Position numbers and translations under genes: made by a program
Notes under the pieces: model-generated
Database searches by the model: none
What the model was told of the DNA's origin: nothing
What the model saw: the letters and a program-made list of their open reading frames with translations, nothing else
Origin: Chloroflexota bacterium
Lineage (GTDB): Bacteria; Chloroflexota; UBA11872; VXNJ01
DNA: 64,000 nt
Direction of reading: 5' to 3'
NCBI GenBank assembly: GCA_009840625.1
Contig: VXNJ01000001.1
Location: 496,001 to 560,000, forward strand
In this document: positions 52,084 through 59,709 of the stretch, piece by piece
Layout of the letters: each line of letters opens with the position of its first letter
How positions within the stretch are numbered: the stretch's first letter is position 1

Positions 52084-53250
52084 TCAGTAGATGTTGCCGG
52101 TGGCCGGGAATTGAGAACCCCGCTCGAATCTATAGGGTGAATAGGGTGCTGCCAGGTCGGGGGTTTCTTGGTTGGCGATCATCTGCGCCACGCTCCAACC
52201 GGTGGCCGGTGAATGCATCACGCCGTGACCCGAAAATCCGGCCGCCAGGACGATTCCGGCCGGATCCCGCAGCGGCCCGATATAAGGGTGGTGGTCGGGG
52301 GTGACCGCGTAGAGTCCCGCCCAGCTGCGGCGGGGCGACAAGAGCGGTTCGCCCGGGTCTTTTAAGCGGCTCACGAGGCGTTCGCGGAGGACGGCGCCGA
52401 ACGCTACGTCGAATTCCTGGTTGAAGCTCTCCGGCTCTGCCGGGTCTTCCCATATCAAGTTGGCGCCGCCCCCGCCCAGGTGGTCCTTGCGGAAGTGGAA
52501 TCCGTCGTCATCGAAGGTCATCGGCGAGTCCGACGGCAGTTGCGGAAGGGGGTGGGTGCCGGCAATCTGGCGCCGCACCGGAGCCAGATGCAACTCAACG
52601 CCCAGTTGCCTGAGCAGGCGTCCGCTCCAGGCGCCGGCGGCGACCACCGCCCATTCCACTTCCAGGTCTAGGCCCGGCCCCTGAAGCTTTTGCACCCGGC
52701 CGTTCGTAACAACCACCCGCTCGACCTCCTGGCCGAGTCGGAAGCGGACTCCGCGGGCGCGGGCCGCGCGGGCGTAGCCGTGCATGATGTACAGCGGGTC
52801 CAGGAACCCGTCCAGCGGACAGAACGAGGCCCCTAACACGTCGTCGACCACCACGTGAGGCACGAGTTCGGCCACGCTCTCGCGATCAAGCATTACCGCT
52901 TCCGAAAGTCCCGCCCGGCGCTGAACCTGGTGGATTCCGCGCAACTGGTCGAGGCGGGCCTGGCTTTGCGCCAGGAACAGGTATCCGTGCATCCTCAGGT
53001 TGGGGTCGACGCCGGTGTCGGCTTCAAACCGCCGGAACCGCTCGAACGCGAAACGCGAAAAGGCGATGTCGGCCGGGTGGGGGAACTGGTGCCGGAAACC
53101 GCCGGCGGCGCGCCCCGTCGACCCCCATCCCGGCAACGGACCGCGGTCAATAACGACTACATCGCTGATTCCCGCGTTCGCCAGGTTAAAGGCGATCGAG
53201 GACCCGACGATTCCGCCGCCGATGATTCCGACGCGGGCCCGATCGGACAC
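52084..53250 (-). CDS. FAD-dependent oxidoreductase, DAO family (sarcosine/glycine oxidase-like)
   Basis: A 388-residue flavoprotein. The dinucleotide fold VGIIGGGIVGSSIAFNLANAG is at the N-terminus, followed by GSTGRAAGGFRHQF (FAD pyrophosphate region), WAVVAAGAWS and the C-terminal VLAAGFSGHGVMHSPATG. The DAO family oxidises amines or N-methylated amino acids; SoxB-like sarcosine oxidases and dimethylglycine dehydrogenases are near relatives. Last gene of a minus-strand operon with two PhyH dioxygenases, an aldolase, an SDR and an IolE-like enzyme; eleven bases separate it from the PhyH stop. Confidence 0.88.
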   Translation of the reverse strand: MSDRARVGIIGGGIVGSSIAFNLANAGISDVVVIDRGPLPGWGSTGRAAGGFRHQFPHPADIAFSRFAFERFRRFEADTGVDPNLRMHGYLFLAQSQARLDQLRGIHQVQRRAGLSEAVMLDRESVAELVPHVVVDDVLGASFCPLDGFLDPLYIMHGYARAARARGVRFRLGQEVERVVVTNGRVQKLQGPGLDLEVEWAVVAAGAWSGRLLRQLGVELHLAPVRRQIAGTHPLPQLPSDSPMTFDDDGFHFRKDHLGGGGANLIWEDPAEPESFNQEFDVAFGAVLRERLVSRLKDPGEPLLSPRRSWAGLYAVTPDHHPYIGPLRDPAGIVLAAGFSGHGVMHSPATGWSVAQMIANQETPDLAAPYSPYRFERGSQFPATGNIY

Positions 53251-53261
53251 GGTTTAAACGC

Positions 53262-54026
53262 TCATACGTGCAGGATGTGGCGCTCCGCCGGCGATAAACG
53301 GCCGATGGTTTCGGGCGAGAGCCATTCGGCCTGGACCTGCTGCTGCTCCTGGTCGCGGCGCACGTAGCAGCCGTGCAGCACGCGGCGCTGGCCCTGGCTG
53401 CGGTTCTGGGTCCCGCCGTGCCAGCAGTGGCCGTTAAAAATCACCACCGATCCGGCCGGCGCCAATACCAATTCCTCGTCCGGATGGGAAGCTTTGGGGT
53501 CCTCCATGACCTCGCGCGGATCCTCGTTTGATCGATGAGTCCCGGGCACGATTCTAGTGGCGCCGTTAACCGGCGTGAAATCGTCCAGGATCCAGAGGCT
53601 CTGGCAAACCCGGAAACCGGTTTCGTCGGTCGAACCCATGGCGTCGCGGTGGAGGGCCTGAAGGCCTTCGCCGGGCGGGCAGTTCCGGCCGTTCAGGGAA
53701 TCGAAGTGGATTTCTTCGCCCATGATGTGGGCCATCGCCGCCAGCACCCTGGGGTGGGTGTAGCAGGGAGCGAACTCCACGCCCTTCTCCACCAGGTTGG
53801 CCAGCCGCCCGATGCCGGCTTCCTTGACGCGAGCCATCTCCTCGCCAGCCTCATCGCCCTCGCTAGATTCGATCTCGTCAAATCGCTGGCGAATCGCCTC
53901 AAGCTGGTCCGCGGTGAGCACATTGTGCAGGTACAAGTACCCGCGTTCGTCCAGTTGGGATTTTTCCTCCACGCTCAGGGTGTCCGACGCAACTCCCAGC
54001 GCGCTCAGGGCCTCGGCCGTTTTCAT
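53262..54026 (-). CDS. PhyH family Fe(II)/2-oxoglutarate dioxygenase, tandem copy A
   Basis: A 254-residue dioxygenase. Iron ligands are in ALHRDAMGS (His, Asp) and HCWHGGTQNRS (distal His); HGCYVRRDQ follows. The N-terminus reads KSQLDERGYLYLHNVL and the C-terminus ends ETIGRLSPAERHILHV. An AGAAGG ribosome site precedes ATG 54026. It is a paralogue of the next upstream gene, sharing the block order and the unusual C-terminal tail, so a local duplication is likely. Substrate unknown. Confidence 0.88.
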   Translation of the reverse strand: MKTAEALSALGVASDTLSVEEKSQLDERGYLYLHNVLTADQLEAIRQRFDEIESSEGDEAGEEMARVKEAGIGRLANLVEKGVEFAPCYTHPRVLAAMAHIMGEEIHFDSLNGRNCPPGEGLQALHRDAMGSTDETGFRVCQSLWILDDFTPVNGATRIVPGTHRSNEDPREVMEDPKASHPDEELVLAPAGSVVIFNGHCWHGGTQNRSQGQRRVLHGCYVRRDQEQQQVQAEWLSPETIGRLSPAERHILHV

Positions 54027-54131
54027 CGCCTTCTCCACCATCAACTCCCGGACGCGGCTGCCCCGGCCCGTTGCAGAAAGATTACCGAGAACGGCGCGGT
54101 CTGGCTGGCTTGATCCAAGCGGTCCGGGCGG

Positions 54132-54887
54132 CTAAACGTCCACTAGGAAACGCAGCGCCGGCGAAAACCGCGCGATTGTTTCGGTCGCCAGCCATTGGCG
54201 CTGGTCAGTCTGTTGCTGCAGCGACCGTTCCACCCAGAATGAGTGCAGCGCGCGCCGTTCGCGCGTTGTCTGATTGCGCGTCCCGCCGTGCCAGGTGAGG
54301 GCGTTGAAGACGATTACCGTTCCGGCCCGGCCCAGCGCCAGAATCTGCTGCGGGTGCCGAGCGGACGGGTCGTCGAGCAATTCCTCCGGTTTGGTGGCCC
54401 GGCGATGACTGCCGGGAACCAGCCGGGTCGGGCCGTTGTCGGGGACGAAATCGTCCAGCATCCAGACCGAATTGCAGGCCCGGAATCCGGGGCCGGGCTG
54501 GCCGGCGTAGATGTCGCAATGCAACGCCTGATGGCCGTGGCCGGGCGGGGCCGAGCGGCCGTTGAGCGACGAAAGGTGGAATTCGCCGCCGATTACGTGC
54601 CAGACCGCCGCCAAAACCTTGGGGTGGGAATAGCAGATTTCCCATTCACGCCCCTTGTTCACCAGATTGGCCAGGCGATCGACGTTGGACTCCGAATGCA
54701 CCTCGCGGCCCAGGCCGTCCTCGCTGGCCAGCAGTTCGTCGAAACGCCGCCGCAGGGGAGCCAGCTCGGCCGGCGAAATCAGGTCGTGTAGAACCAGATA
54801 CCCCTCCCGATCGAGCGACTCGCGCTCGGCGGCGGTGAGGAGTTCGGCGCCTGACCCCAATGCGGCGAGCGCCGATCTGGTATCCAT
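54132..54887 (-). CDS. PhyH family Fe(II)/2-oxoglutarate dioxygenase, tandem copy B
   Basis: A 251-residue paralogue of the gene at 53262. Iron ligands are in ALHCDIYAG and LTWHGGTRNQT, and the tail ETIARFSPALRFLVDV parallels copy A. The conserved segments NVDRLANLVNKG and YSHPKVLAAVWHVIGGEFH line up with RLANLVEKG and YTHPRVLAAMAHIMGEEIH in copy A. ATG 54887 starts 22 bases after the aldolase stop; a longer frame into the aldolase end is not needed. The two may act in sequence or on related substrates. Confidence 0.88.
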   Translation of the reverse strand: MDTRSALAALGSGAELLTAAERESLDREGYLVLHDLISPAELAPLRRRFDELLASEDGLGREVHSESNVDRLANLVNKGREWEICYSHPKVLAAVWHVIGGEFHLSSLNGRSAPPGHGHQALHCDIYAGQPGPGFRACNSVWMLDDFVPDNGPTRLVPGSHRRATKPEELLDDPSARHPQQILALGRAGTVIVFNALTWHGGTRNQTTRERRALHSFWVERSLQQQTDQRQWLATETIARFSPALRFLVDV

Positions 54888-54909
54888 CTGAGCCTGACCG
54901 CCCATTCCG

Positions 54910-55806
54910 TCAGGCCGGCAGCCGGCGACCGGTGTGGCGTCGCCCGACCGAGGCAAATGCGGCCCCGTTGGGACCGGCCGCGACGACTTTGACCTGTTGG
55001 TCGTCGAAGAGGAATCGGGCTTTGTCCTCCGGGCTCATCTCCGCATCGTCCCAGCTCATCAGGAAGGCGAGGCCGGCCGATTGCGTGGCCGTCTTGATTT
55101 TTTGCCGAACAACTTCCATTTCCGGCGGGTATGGAGGATCGTGGTTGGTCGGATAACCGAAAGACATCCCCATGTCGCCCGGACCCCATTCGGCATAGGC
55201 CAGGCCGGGCACCGCCAGGCATTCGTCGGCGGCGGCGGCGCACTCCTGGTCCTCGAGCTTTAGGCCCAGCAGCAGCTCGCCGGCCGGATTCAGCGGCCAC
55301 GGATCGGCCCGCTGCAAGTATTCCTCCGGGCTTATGCCCCATATTTCGGCCGGGTGCTGTTGACCGCCGTTGCCGCGCAGACCGGTGCCGGGGCCGCCTT
55401 CGGCGTCACGGTGAAAAACGAAGCGGGAGCAGTCGACGAAAGCCTTGACCGCCTCCGGATCGCGGGCCCGGCAGAGCACAAGCCCGTGAACTCCGGCATT
55501 AAGCAGATGGGTAATCTGCCACTGGTTGTCGAGCACTTCCGACGCGGATTTGCCCGACGCCGGCAGGGTGCAGAAGATCGCCGGCATGCGGTGCCCGGAA
55601 CGCGTCGGTCCCGCATCGACCAGTCCGCGCATGAAACTCCGCAACGCGGTCATGTCGAACGGGCGGTGCTCGTAGTCGATCAAAAGGAAATCGGCCCAGG
55701 TCGCGGCTTCGGCAAGGCCGCCCTCGTAGCTGATTTCGCCGGCCGCCGTGTAGTAGACCGGTTGGCCGGATTCCAGCAGCTCGATCGCTCGGTTGATGCG
55801 TGGCAT
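54910..55806 (-). CDS. HpcH/HpaI-type aldolase/citrate lyase family protein
   Basis: A 298-residue TIM-barrel class II aldolase relative. DFLLIDYEHRPFDM matches the family block with the conserved Asp-x-Glu-His region; LNAGVHGLVLCRARDPE and LLLGLKLEDQECAAAADE (metal-binding Glu region) follow, and LAYAEWGPGDMGMSFG is the family GPxDLxxSxG block. The substrate is likely a 2-keto-3-deoxy acid cleaved to pyruvate or a related keto acid, but the sequence is divergent. Five bases after the SDR stop, in an operon. Confidence 0.82.
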   Translation of the reverse strand: MPRINRAIELLESGQPVYYTAAGEISYEGGLAEAATWADFLLIDYEHRPFDMTALRSFMRGLVDAGPTRSGHRMPAIFCTLPASGKSASEVLDNQWQITHLLNAGVHGLVLCRARDPEAVKAFVDCSRFVFHRDAEGGPGTGLRGNGGQQHPAEIWGISPEEYLQRADPWPLNPAGELLLGLKLEDQECAAAADECLAVPGLAYAEWGPGDMGMSFGYPTNHDPPYPPEMEVVRQKIKTATQSAGLAFLMSWDDAEMSPEDKARFLFDDQQVKVVAAGPNGAAFASVGRRHTGRRLPA

Positions 55807-55811
55807 GGGAT

Positions 55812-56642
55812 TCAGGTCTCCAGTGGCGCCGGACGCGGGGGCTCTTGGAAGGCCCCGATTACATACTGGTCGAAATCGACCAACGCGCCGGTCATCAGAC
55901 CGGACTCGTCCGAAGTCAGGAATGCCACCGCGCGCGCGACCTCGTCTGGCTGAACCAGCCGTCCGAACGGCAGCTCGCGGTTGGCACGCTCGACCCAGTC
56001 CGGCGGCTGACCCTGGGCGGTCGTCTGCACGATGTGCTCGTTCGGCGTCTGGGCCCAGCCGATATTGAGAACGTTCACCTTGATGCGGTGGCGCATCAAC
56101 TGGAACGCGGTGTTGCGGGTAAAGGACATCAGCGCGCCTTTGGACGCGGCATAGGCGTTTATGTAGGGCTGACCGCCGTAGCCCGAGATCGATCCGATGG
56201 AGCAGACCGCCCCGCCGCGACCGCCGCGCTGTATCAGGTGCACCGCGGACTGGGTGAGGAAATAAGGGGCCCGCATATTGACGTTGAAGATGTATTCGTA
56301 CGTCTCAAGATCGGTGTCCCAAATGGTCCCGCGCGGCCCAACCCCGGCGCAGTTGACCAGGACATCGAGTTGGCCGAAGTCCGATTCGGCGCGATCCACG
56401 ATCGGTTTCAGGTCCTCATAGCGGGAAAGATCGGCGCGCTGGTAGCTGGTCGGGCAGCCGCCGGCAGTCAATTCGGCAGCCAGCGCCGCCCCACGATCCT
56501 GCGAACGCCCGCAGATCACGAGTCCGGCGGCGCCCCGCGCCGCGAACAGCCGCGCCGTAGCCTCGCCAATACCCTGGGTCGATCCGGTGATGACCGCCAC
56601 CTTGCCGGCGAACTGATCGGGGAATGCGGCCCGGTCAGTCAT
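55812..56642 (-). CDS. SDR family oxidoreductase
   Basis: Classical SDR of 276 residues: cofactor motif ITGSTQGIGEA, CGRS after beta-2, NCAGVGPRG, catalytic Ser in SIGSISGYGG and Tyr-Lys in AYAASKGALMSF. It follows the IolE-like gene by 38 bases and precedes the aldolase by five. A role in oxidising a polyol or cyclitol hydroxyl in the same pathway is a reasonable inference. Confidence 0.9.
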   Translation of the reverse strand: MTDRAAFPDQFAGKVAVITGSTQGIGEATARLFAARGAAGLVICGRSQDRGAALAAELTAGGCPTSYQRADLSRYEDLKPIVDRAESDFGQLDVLVNCAGVGPRGTIWDTDLETYEYIFNVNMRAPYFLTQSAVHLIQRGGRGGAVCSIGSISGYGGQPYINAYAASKGALMSFTRNTAFQLMRHRIKVNVLNIGWAQTPNEHIVQTTAQGQPPDWVERANRELPFGRLVQPDEVARAVAFLTSDESGLMTGALVDFDQYVIGAFQEPPRPAPLET

Positions 56643-56680
56643 CGTCGCGGATTCCCGGTAGACACCTCAGCGTTCGGCGG

Positions 56681-57592
56681 TCAGGCGCTCGTGTACCCGT
56701 GCTCTTCGAGCCAGGCCAGGGTGCGCTTGGCGATCGGCAGCGGTTTGTCAAACGGTACCGGATACATGTCCTGCTCCACGACAGCGTAGCCGGAGAAGTC
56801 GGCCTCGACGATGGCGTTCAGGAAGTCGTCGAAGTCCACCACCCCGTCGCCCGGTTCGACCCAGACGCCCATCTTGGTGGCTTCGGTCATGGGGATGTTT
56901 TCGGCTTGCACCTTGGCCGCAATCGTGGGTTCGACGTTCTTCAGGTGCAGGTAGTCGACGCGGTGGCCCCACTTGCGCATGAACGCGACCGGGTCTCCGC
57001 CGGCATAGGCGTGGTGACCGGTGTCCAGCAGCAGGCCGACATCGGCGTGATCGGTGGCCTCGAGATAGCGTTCGATCTGGTCTTCGTACTGGACATGGGT
57101 GTCGGCGTGGGGGTGAAACACCGGGCGCAGGCCGTAGTCGGCCGAGATCATGCGGGCCAGATCGACCGTGAATTCGATCAGCGCGTCGAAGGCGGCATCG
57201 TCCAGCCGCTCCGGCATTTCGACTTCGCGGCCGGTCGGGTCGGTATGGGTACCGCCGGTGTAGCTGCCATCGATAAAAATGAAATATTCGGCGTCCAGTT
57301 TGGCCAGGTAGTCCGAAATCTGGCGCGCCACCGACCGAATCTGGTCGCGGGCCTCCACGTCCTCGTAGTGGACCATCATGTTGGTGCCGGTAACACTGAA
57401 ACCGCGCGCCTCCATGGCCGCCTTCATTACCTGCGCGTCGGTCGGAGCGTAACCCCAGGGCCCCGACTCGACGTACTTGTACCCGGCTTCCTTGATTTCG
57501 TCGTAGCAGCGCTCCCATGGAGTCTGCAGCGGATCGGGTTCACCGAACCAGACACCCCATGAATCGGGGCAGTTGCCAACCTTGAGCCGCAT
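56681..57592 (-). CDS. IolE-like inosose dehydratase / sugar phosphate isomerase-epimerase family
   Basis: A 303-residue xylose-isomerase-like TIM barrel. The opening VGNCPDSWGVWFGEPDP and QTPWERCYDEIKEAGY followed by ESGPWGYAP match inosose dehydratase (IolE). Metal ligands are spread through PVFHPHADTHVQ, LLLDTGHHAYAGG and the C-terminal VVEQDMYP. ATG 57592 is where the conserved start lies; an upstream codon at 57634 would add 14 residues. First gene of the minus-strand operon and divergent from a Gfo/Idh gene, the classical partner (inositol dehydrogenase family) of IolE. Confidence 0.85.
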   Translation of the reverse strand: MRLKVGNCPDSWGVWFGEPDPLQTPWERCYDEIKEAGYKYVESGPWGYAPTDAQVMKAAMEARGFSVTGTNMMVHYEDVEARDQIRSVARQISDYLAKLDAEYFIFIDGSYTGGTHTDPTGREVEMPERLDDAAFDALIEFTVDLARMISADYGLRPVFHPHADTHVQYEDQIERYLEATDHADVGLLLDTGHHAYAGGDPVAFMRKWGHRVDYLHLKNVEPTIAAKVQAENIPMTEATKMGVWVEPGDGVVDFDDFLNAIVEADFSGYAVVEQDMYPVPFDKPLPIAKRTLAWLEEHGYTSA

Positions 57593-57715
57593 CCCTGATC
57601 CGCTCCCCGGATTTAGTGCTCTTTGAATCGCCATTCTAGGTGGAGTGCGCCGCCGGTTTCAGGGGTAGCGGCCGCCAGGGATCTGGTGCAGGCGCGACCG
57701 GGCCATATCGCCGGT

Positions 57716-57733
57716 CAATTTGGCGGTAAATTG
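57716..57733. promoter_or_regulatory. Perfect palindromic operator candidate in the iolE-like/Gfo-Idh divergent region
   Basis: CAATTT (57716-57721), GGCGGT spacer, AAATTG (57728-57733): an 18-base perfect inverted repeat with AT-rich arms in GC-rich DNA. It lies 63 bases before the Gfo/Idh start and about 120 bases from the divergent IolE-like start. The form fits a dimeric repressor such as LacI or GntR types. No regulator gene is adjacent, so the protein is unknown. Confidence 0.5.
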
Positions 57734-57795
57734 CTAGGGCGGCGAGCGCCCGGTCAAGCGCGCCCCGCAAGCACGCCAAACCTTAAGGAATGCAA

Positions 57796-58968
57796 ATGCA
57801 ACGCCAAATTGGGATCGGCACGATCGGCATGGGCTGGATGGGCGAATTGCACTCGCGCTCGCAAAATCAGGTCGCGATTCGGTTTCCGGATGCGCCGGCG
57901 ACGGGAAGGCTGGTCATTTGTGCCGACAACTTCGAGCGCCGGGCCCGATCTTCGGCTGAAAAGTACGGCTATCAGCAGTGGACCACCGACTGGCGGGAGG
58001 TTCTCGAACACCCCGAAGTGGAAGCCGTGAGCATCACGACCCCCAACTTCCTGCACCTGGAAATGGCCGAGGCTGCGGCCGCCGCCGGCAAGCATATCTG
58101 GCTTGAGAAACCGTGCGGGCGCTCGCCGGCTGAGACCAAGGCGATCGCCGACGCAATCAACACGGCCGGGGTCACCTCGCACATCGGGTTCAATTACCGG
58201 ATGTGTCCGGTGGTGAAGTTTGCCAAGCAGATTGTCGATTCGGGCCGGCTCGGCCGGTTGACCCACTTCCGGGGTCGCTTCCTGGAAGGCTACGGAAGCA
58301 ACCCGGACGCCATGCTGACCTGGCGCTTTTCGCGTTCAATGGCCGGATCGGGGGTCGTGGCGGACATGCTTTCGCACGTCGTCGACCAGGCCCATTTCCT
58401 GGCCGGTCCGATCAAGCGCCTGGCCTCGCAGCAGAACACATTCATCGGGGATCGACCGGAGCCGATTCCCGGCGAGGGGACCCATTTCTCAATCCGCAAG
58501 GGAGCGCCGCGGGCACCGGTCGAAAACGAGGACTACGTCGGCGTCCTGGTCGAATTTGCCAACGGCGTCTTCGGCCACCTCGAGTCGTGCCGGGTCATCC
58601 AGGGCGAGAAGATCAATCTGAGCTGGGAGTTGCACGGCACCAACGGAGTCCTCAAGTGGTACCTGGGCCGAATGGGTGAACTCGAATTCTTCGAACTGAG
58701 CGAAGGCGACAACGCGCGTGATGGTTATGTCAATCTACTTGCCAGCGTCGAGATGCCGTACTTCGCCAACTTCACCCCCGGCGACGGTTTGTCAATGAGT
58801 TATGACGACACCAAGGTAATCGAGGCCTACGAGTTCTTGCGCGCCACCGACGCGGGCGAGCCCGGCGAGCCCAACATCAACGCCGCCCTGGCGGTGGCCG
58901 AGGTGTCGGACGCGATCTTTCGTTCCTGGGAGTCAAATTCGTTCGAGGACGTGCGGCCGATCACCTGA
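57796..58968 (+). CDS. Gfo/Idh/MocA family oxidoreductase, inositol-dehydrogenase-like context
   Basis: A 390-residue protein with Rossmann start IGIGTIGMGWMGELHS, then WLEKPCGRSPAE (EKP motif), IGFNYRMCPVVKFA and a dehydrogenase domain with DMLSHVVDQAHFL. ATG 57796 is six bases after AAGGA; ATG 57790 touches that site and is unlikely. Divergent from the IolE-like operon, consistent with oxidation of a cyclitol or sugar to the ketone that the IolE-like enzyme would then dehydrate. Family-level only; no substrate proven. Confidence 0.87.
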   Translation: MQRQIGIGTIGMGWMGELHSRSQNQVAIRFPDAPATGRLVICADNFERRARSSAEKYGYQQWTTDWREVLEHPEVEAVSITTPNFLHLEMAEAAAAAGKHIWLEKPCGRSPAETKAIADAINTAGVTSHIGFNYRMCPVVKFAKQIVDSGRLGRLTHFRGRFLEGYGSNPDAMLTWRFSRSMAGSGVVADMLSHVVDQAHFLAGPIKRLASQQNTFIGDRPEPIPGEGTHFSIRKGAPRAPVENEDYVGVLVEFANGVFGHLESCRVIQGEKINLSWELHGTNGVLKWYLGRMGELEFFELSEGDNARDGYVNLLASVEMPYFANFTPGDGLSMSYDDTKVIEAYEFLRATDAGEPGEPNINAALAVAEVSDAIFRSWESNSFEDVRPIT

Positions 58969-59030
58969 ATGGCCGATTCCCGTTCCTAGCCGCGTGGGCG
59001 CAGCAAACCGTTGTTCGCATTGTAATAACT

Positions 59031-59051
59031 CTTGACAATTACACGCTCAAG
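59031..59051 (+). promoter_or_regulatory. HAIR-like HspR operator overlapping the hsp20 -35 box
   Basis: CTTGACA (59031-59037), seven-base spacer, GCTCAAG (59045-59051). The HspR operator HAIR is CTTGAGT-N7-ACTCAAG; 11 of 14 half-site bases match and the spacing is exact. It covers the -35 hexamer and most of the promoter spacer, where a repressor would block RNA polymerase. It stands before a small heat-shock protein gene, the expected type of target. Confidence 0.6.
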
Positions 59052-59060
59052 CTTTATCAT
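59032..59060 (+). promoter_or_regulatory. Housekeeping-type promoter of hsp20
   Basis: TTGACA (59032-59037) and TATCAT (59055-59060) are separated by 17 bases, a near-consensus sigma-70/SigA-type promoter and the best in the window. It lies about 55 bases before the hsp20 start. Downstream of it GTTGAC (59074-59079) and GTCAAC (59086-59091) form a perfect six-base inverted repeat with a six-base spacer, in the 5' leader, possibly a second operator or a leader hairpin. Confidence 0.75.
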
Positions 59061-59115
59061 TTAGCAACGGCAGGTTGACAACGAGGTCAACACGAATTCT
59101 GAAAGGAACCATGCA

Positions 59116-59568
59116 ATGCCGCAGTTGCTCCGCCGACCCACCCGAAGTCGACTGGCGCCGGCCAGCGCGGATTTCGGTTTTCCCTGGGCCCGTCCGCTGC
59201 TGAGCGAGTTTTTCGATATTGGCCGCGACGTCTTTTTTGAAACCTACGTTCCGATCGACATGACAAGGACCGACGAGGCGATCACGGTGGTCGCATCGGT
59301 CCCCGGCATCGACCCCGACCGGATCGAGGTGACTCTCGATCGAGGCGTCCTCACGATCGCCGGAACGGCGTCCGGTTCGTCCGCCGAGGAGGGCGACTCG
59401 TTCATCGTGCGCGAGCGTCGAATCGGTTCATTCGAGCGCTCGGTGCGGCTGCCGCGCGGCGTGGACGCCGGTGCCGCCACCAGCAACTACGCCAACGGCG
59501 AGCTGTCCGTGCAAATCCCGCTGGTCGAGGACCACAAGCCGCAGCGAATAAAGATCTCCAAAAACTAA
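59116..59568 (+). CDS. Hsp20/alpha-crystallin small heat shock protein
   Basis: A 150-residue ATP-independent holdase chaperone. The alpha-crystallin domain runs from about residue 45 (VPIDMTRTDEAITVVASVPG) through DPDRIEVTLDRGVLTIAG, the dimer loop and GSFERSVRLPRGVD to the ANGELSVQIPL block; an IKI motif near the end (RIKISKN) matches the I-x-I/V oligomerisation signal. An AAAGGA ribosome site sits eight bases before ATG 59116. Flanked by its own strong promoter and terminator, so a single-gene transcript. Confidence 0.95.
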   Translation: MPQLLRRPTRSRLAPASADFGFPWARPLLSEFFDIGRDVFFETYVPIDMTRTDEAITVVASVPGIDPDRIEVTLDRGVLTIAGTASGSSAEEGDSFIVRERRIGSFERSVRLPRGVDAGAATSNYANGELSVQIPLVEDHKPQRIKISKN

Positions 59569-59590
59569 TCGGAATCGATTCGCAAAGCTG

Positions 59591-59620
59591 CCGGCCCCCG
59601 CAGTCGCGGGGGCCGGTTTT
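59591..59620 (+). terminator. Rho-independent terminator of hsp20
   Basis: CCGGCCCCCGC (59591-59601) and GCGGGGGCCGG (59606-59616) form a perfect 11-pair stem with an AGTC loop, followed at once by TTTT. It begins 23 bases after the hsp20 stop and is the clearest intrinsic terminator in the window. Confidence 0.88.
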
Positions 59621-59709
59621 GGTATGGGGCCCGGCCGCTCCAGGCGACGCCGAGACGGCGGTGCCAGACAAAATCGGTTGGGTCACACAAACAAGATCGA
59701 ACACCGCCT

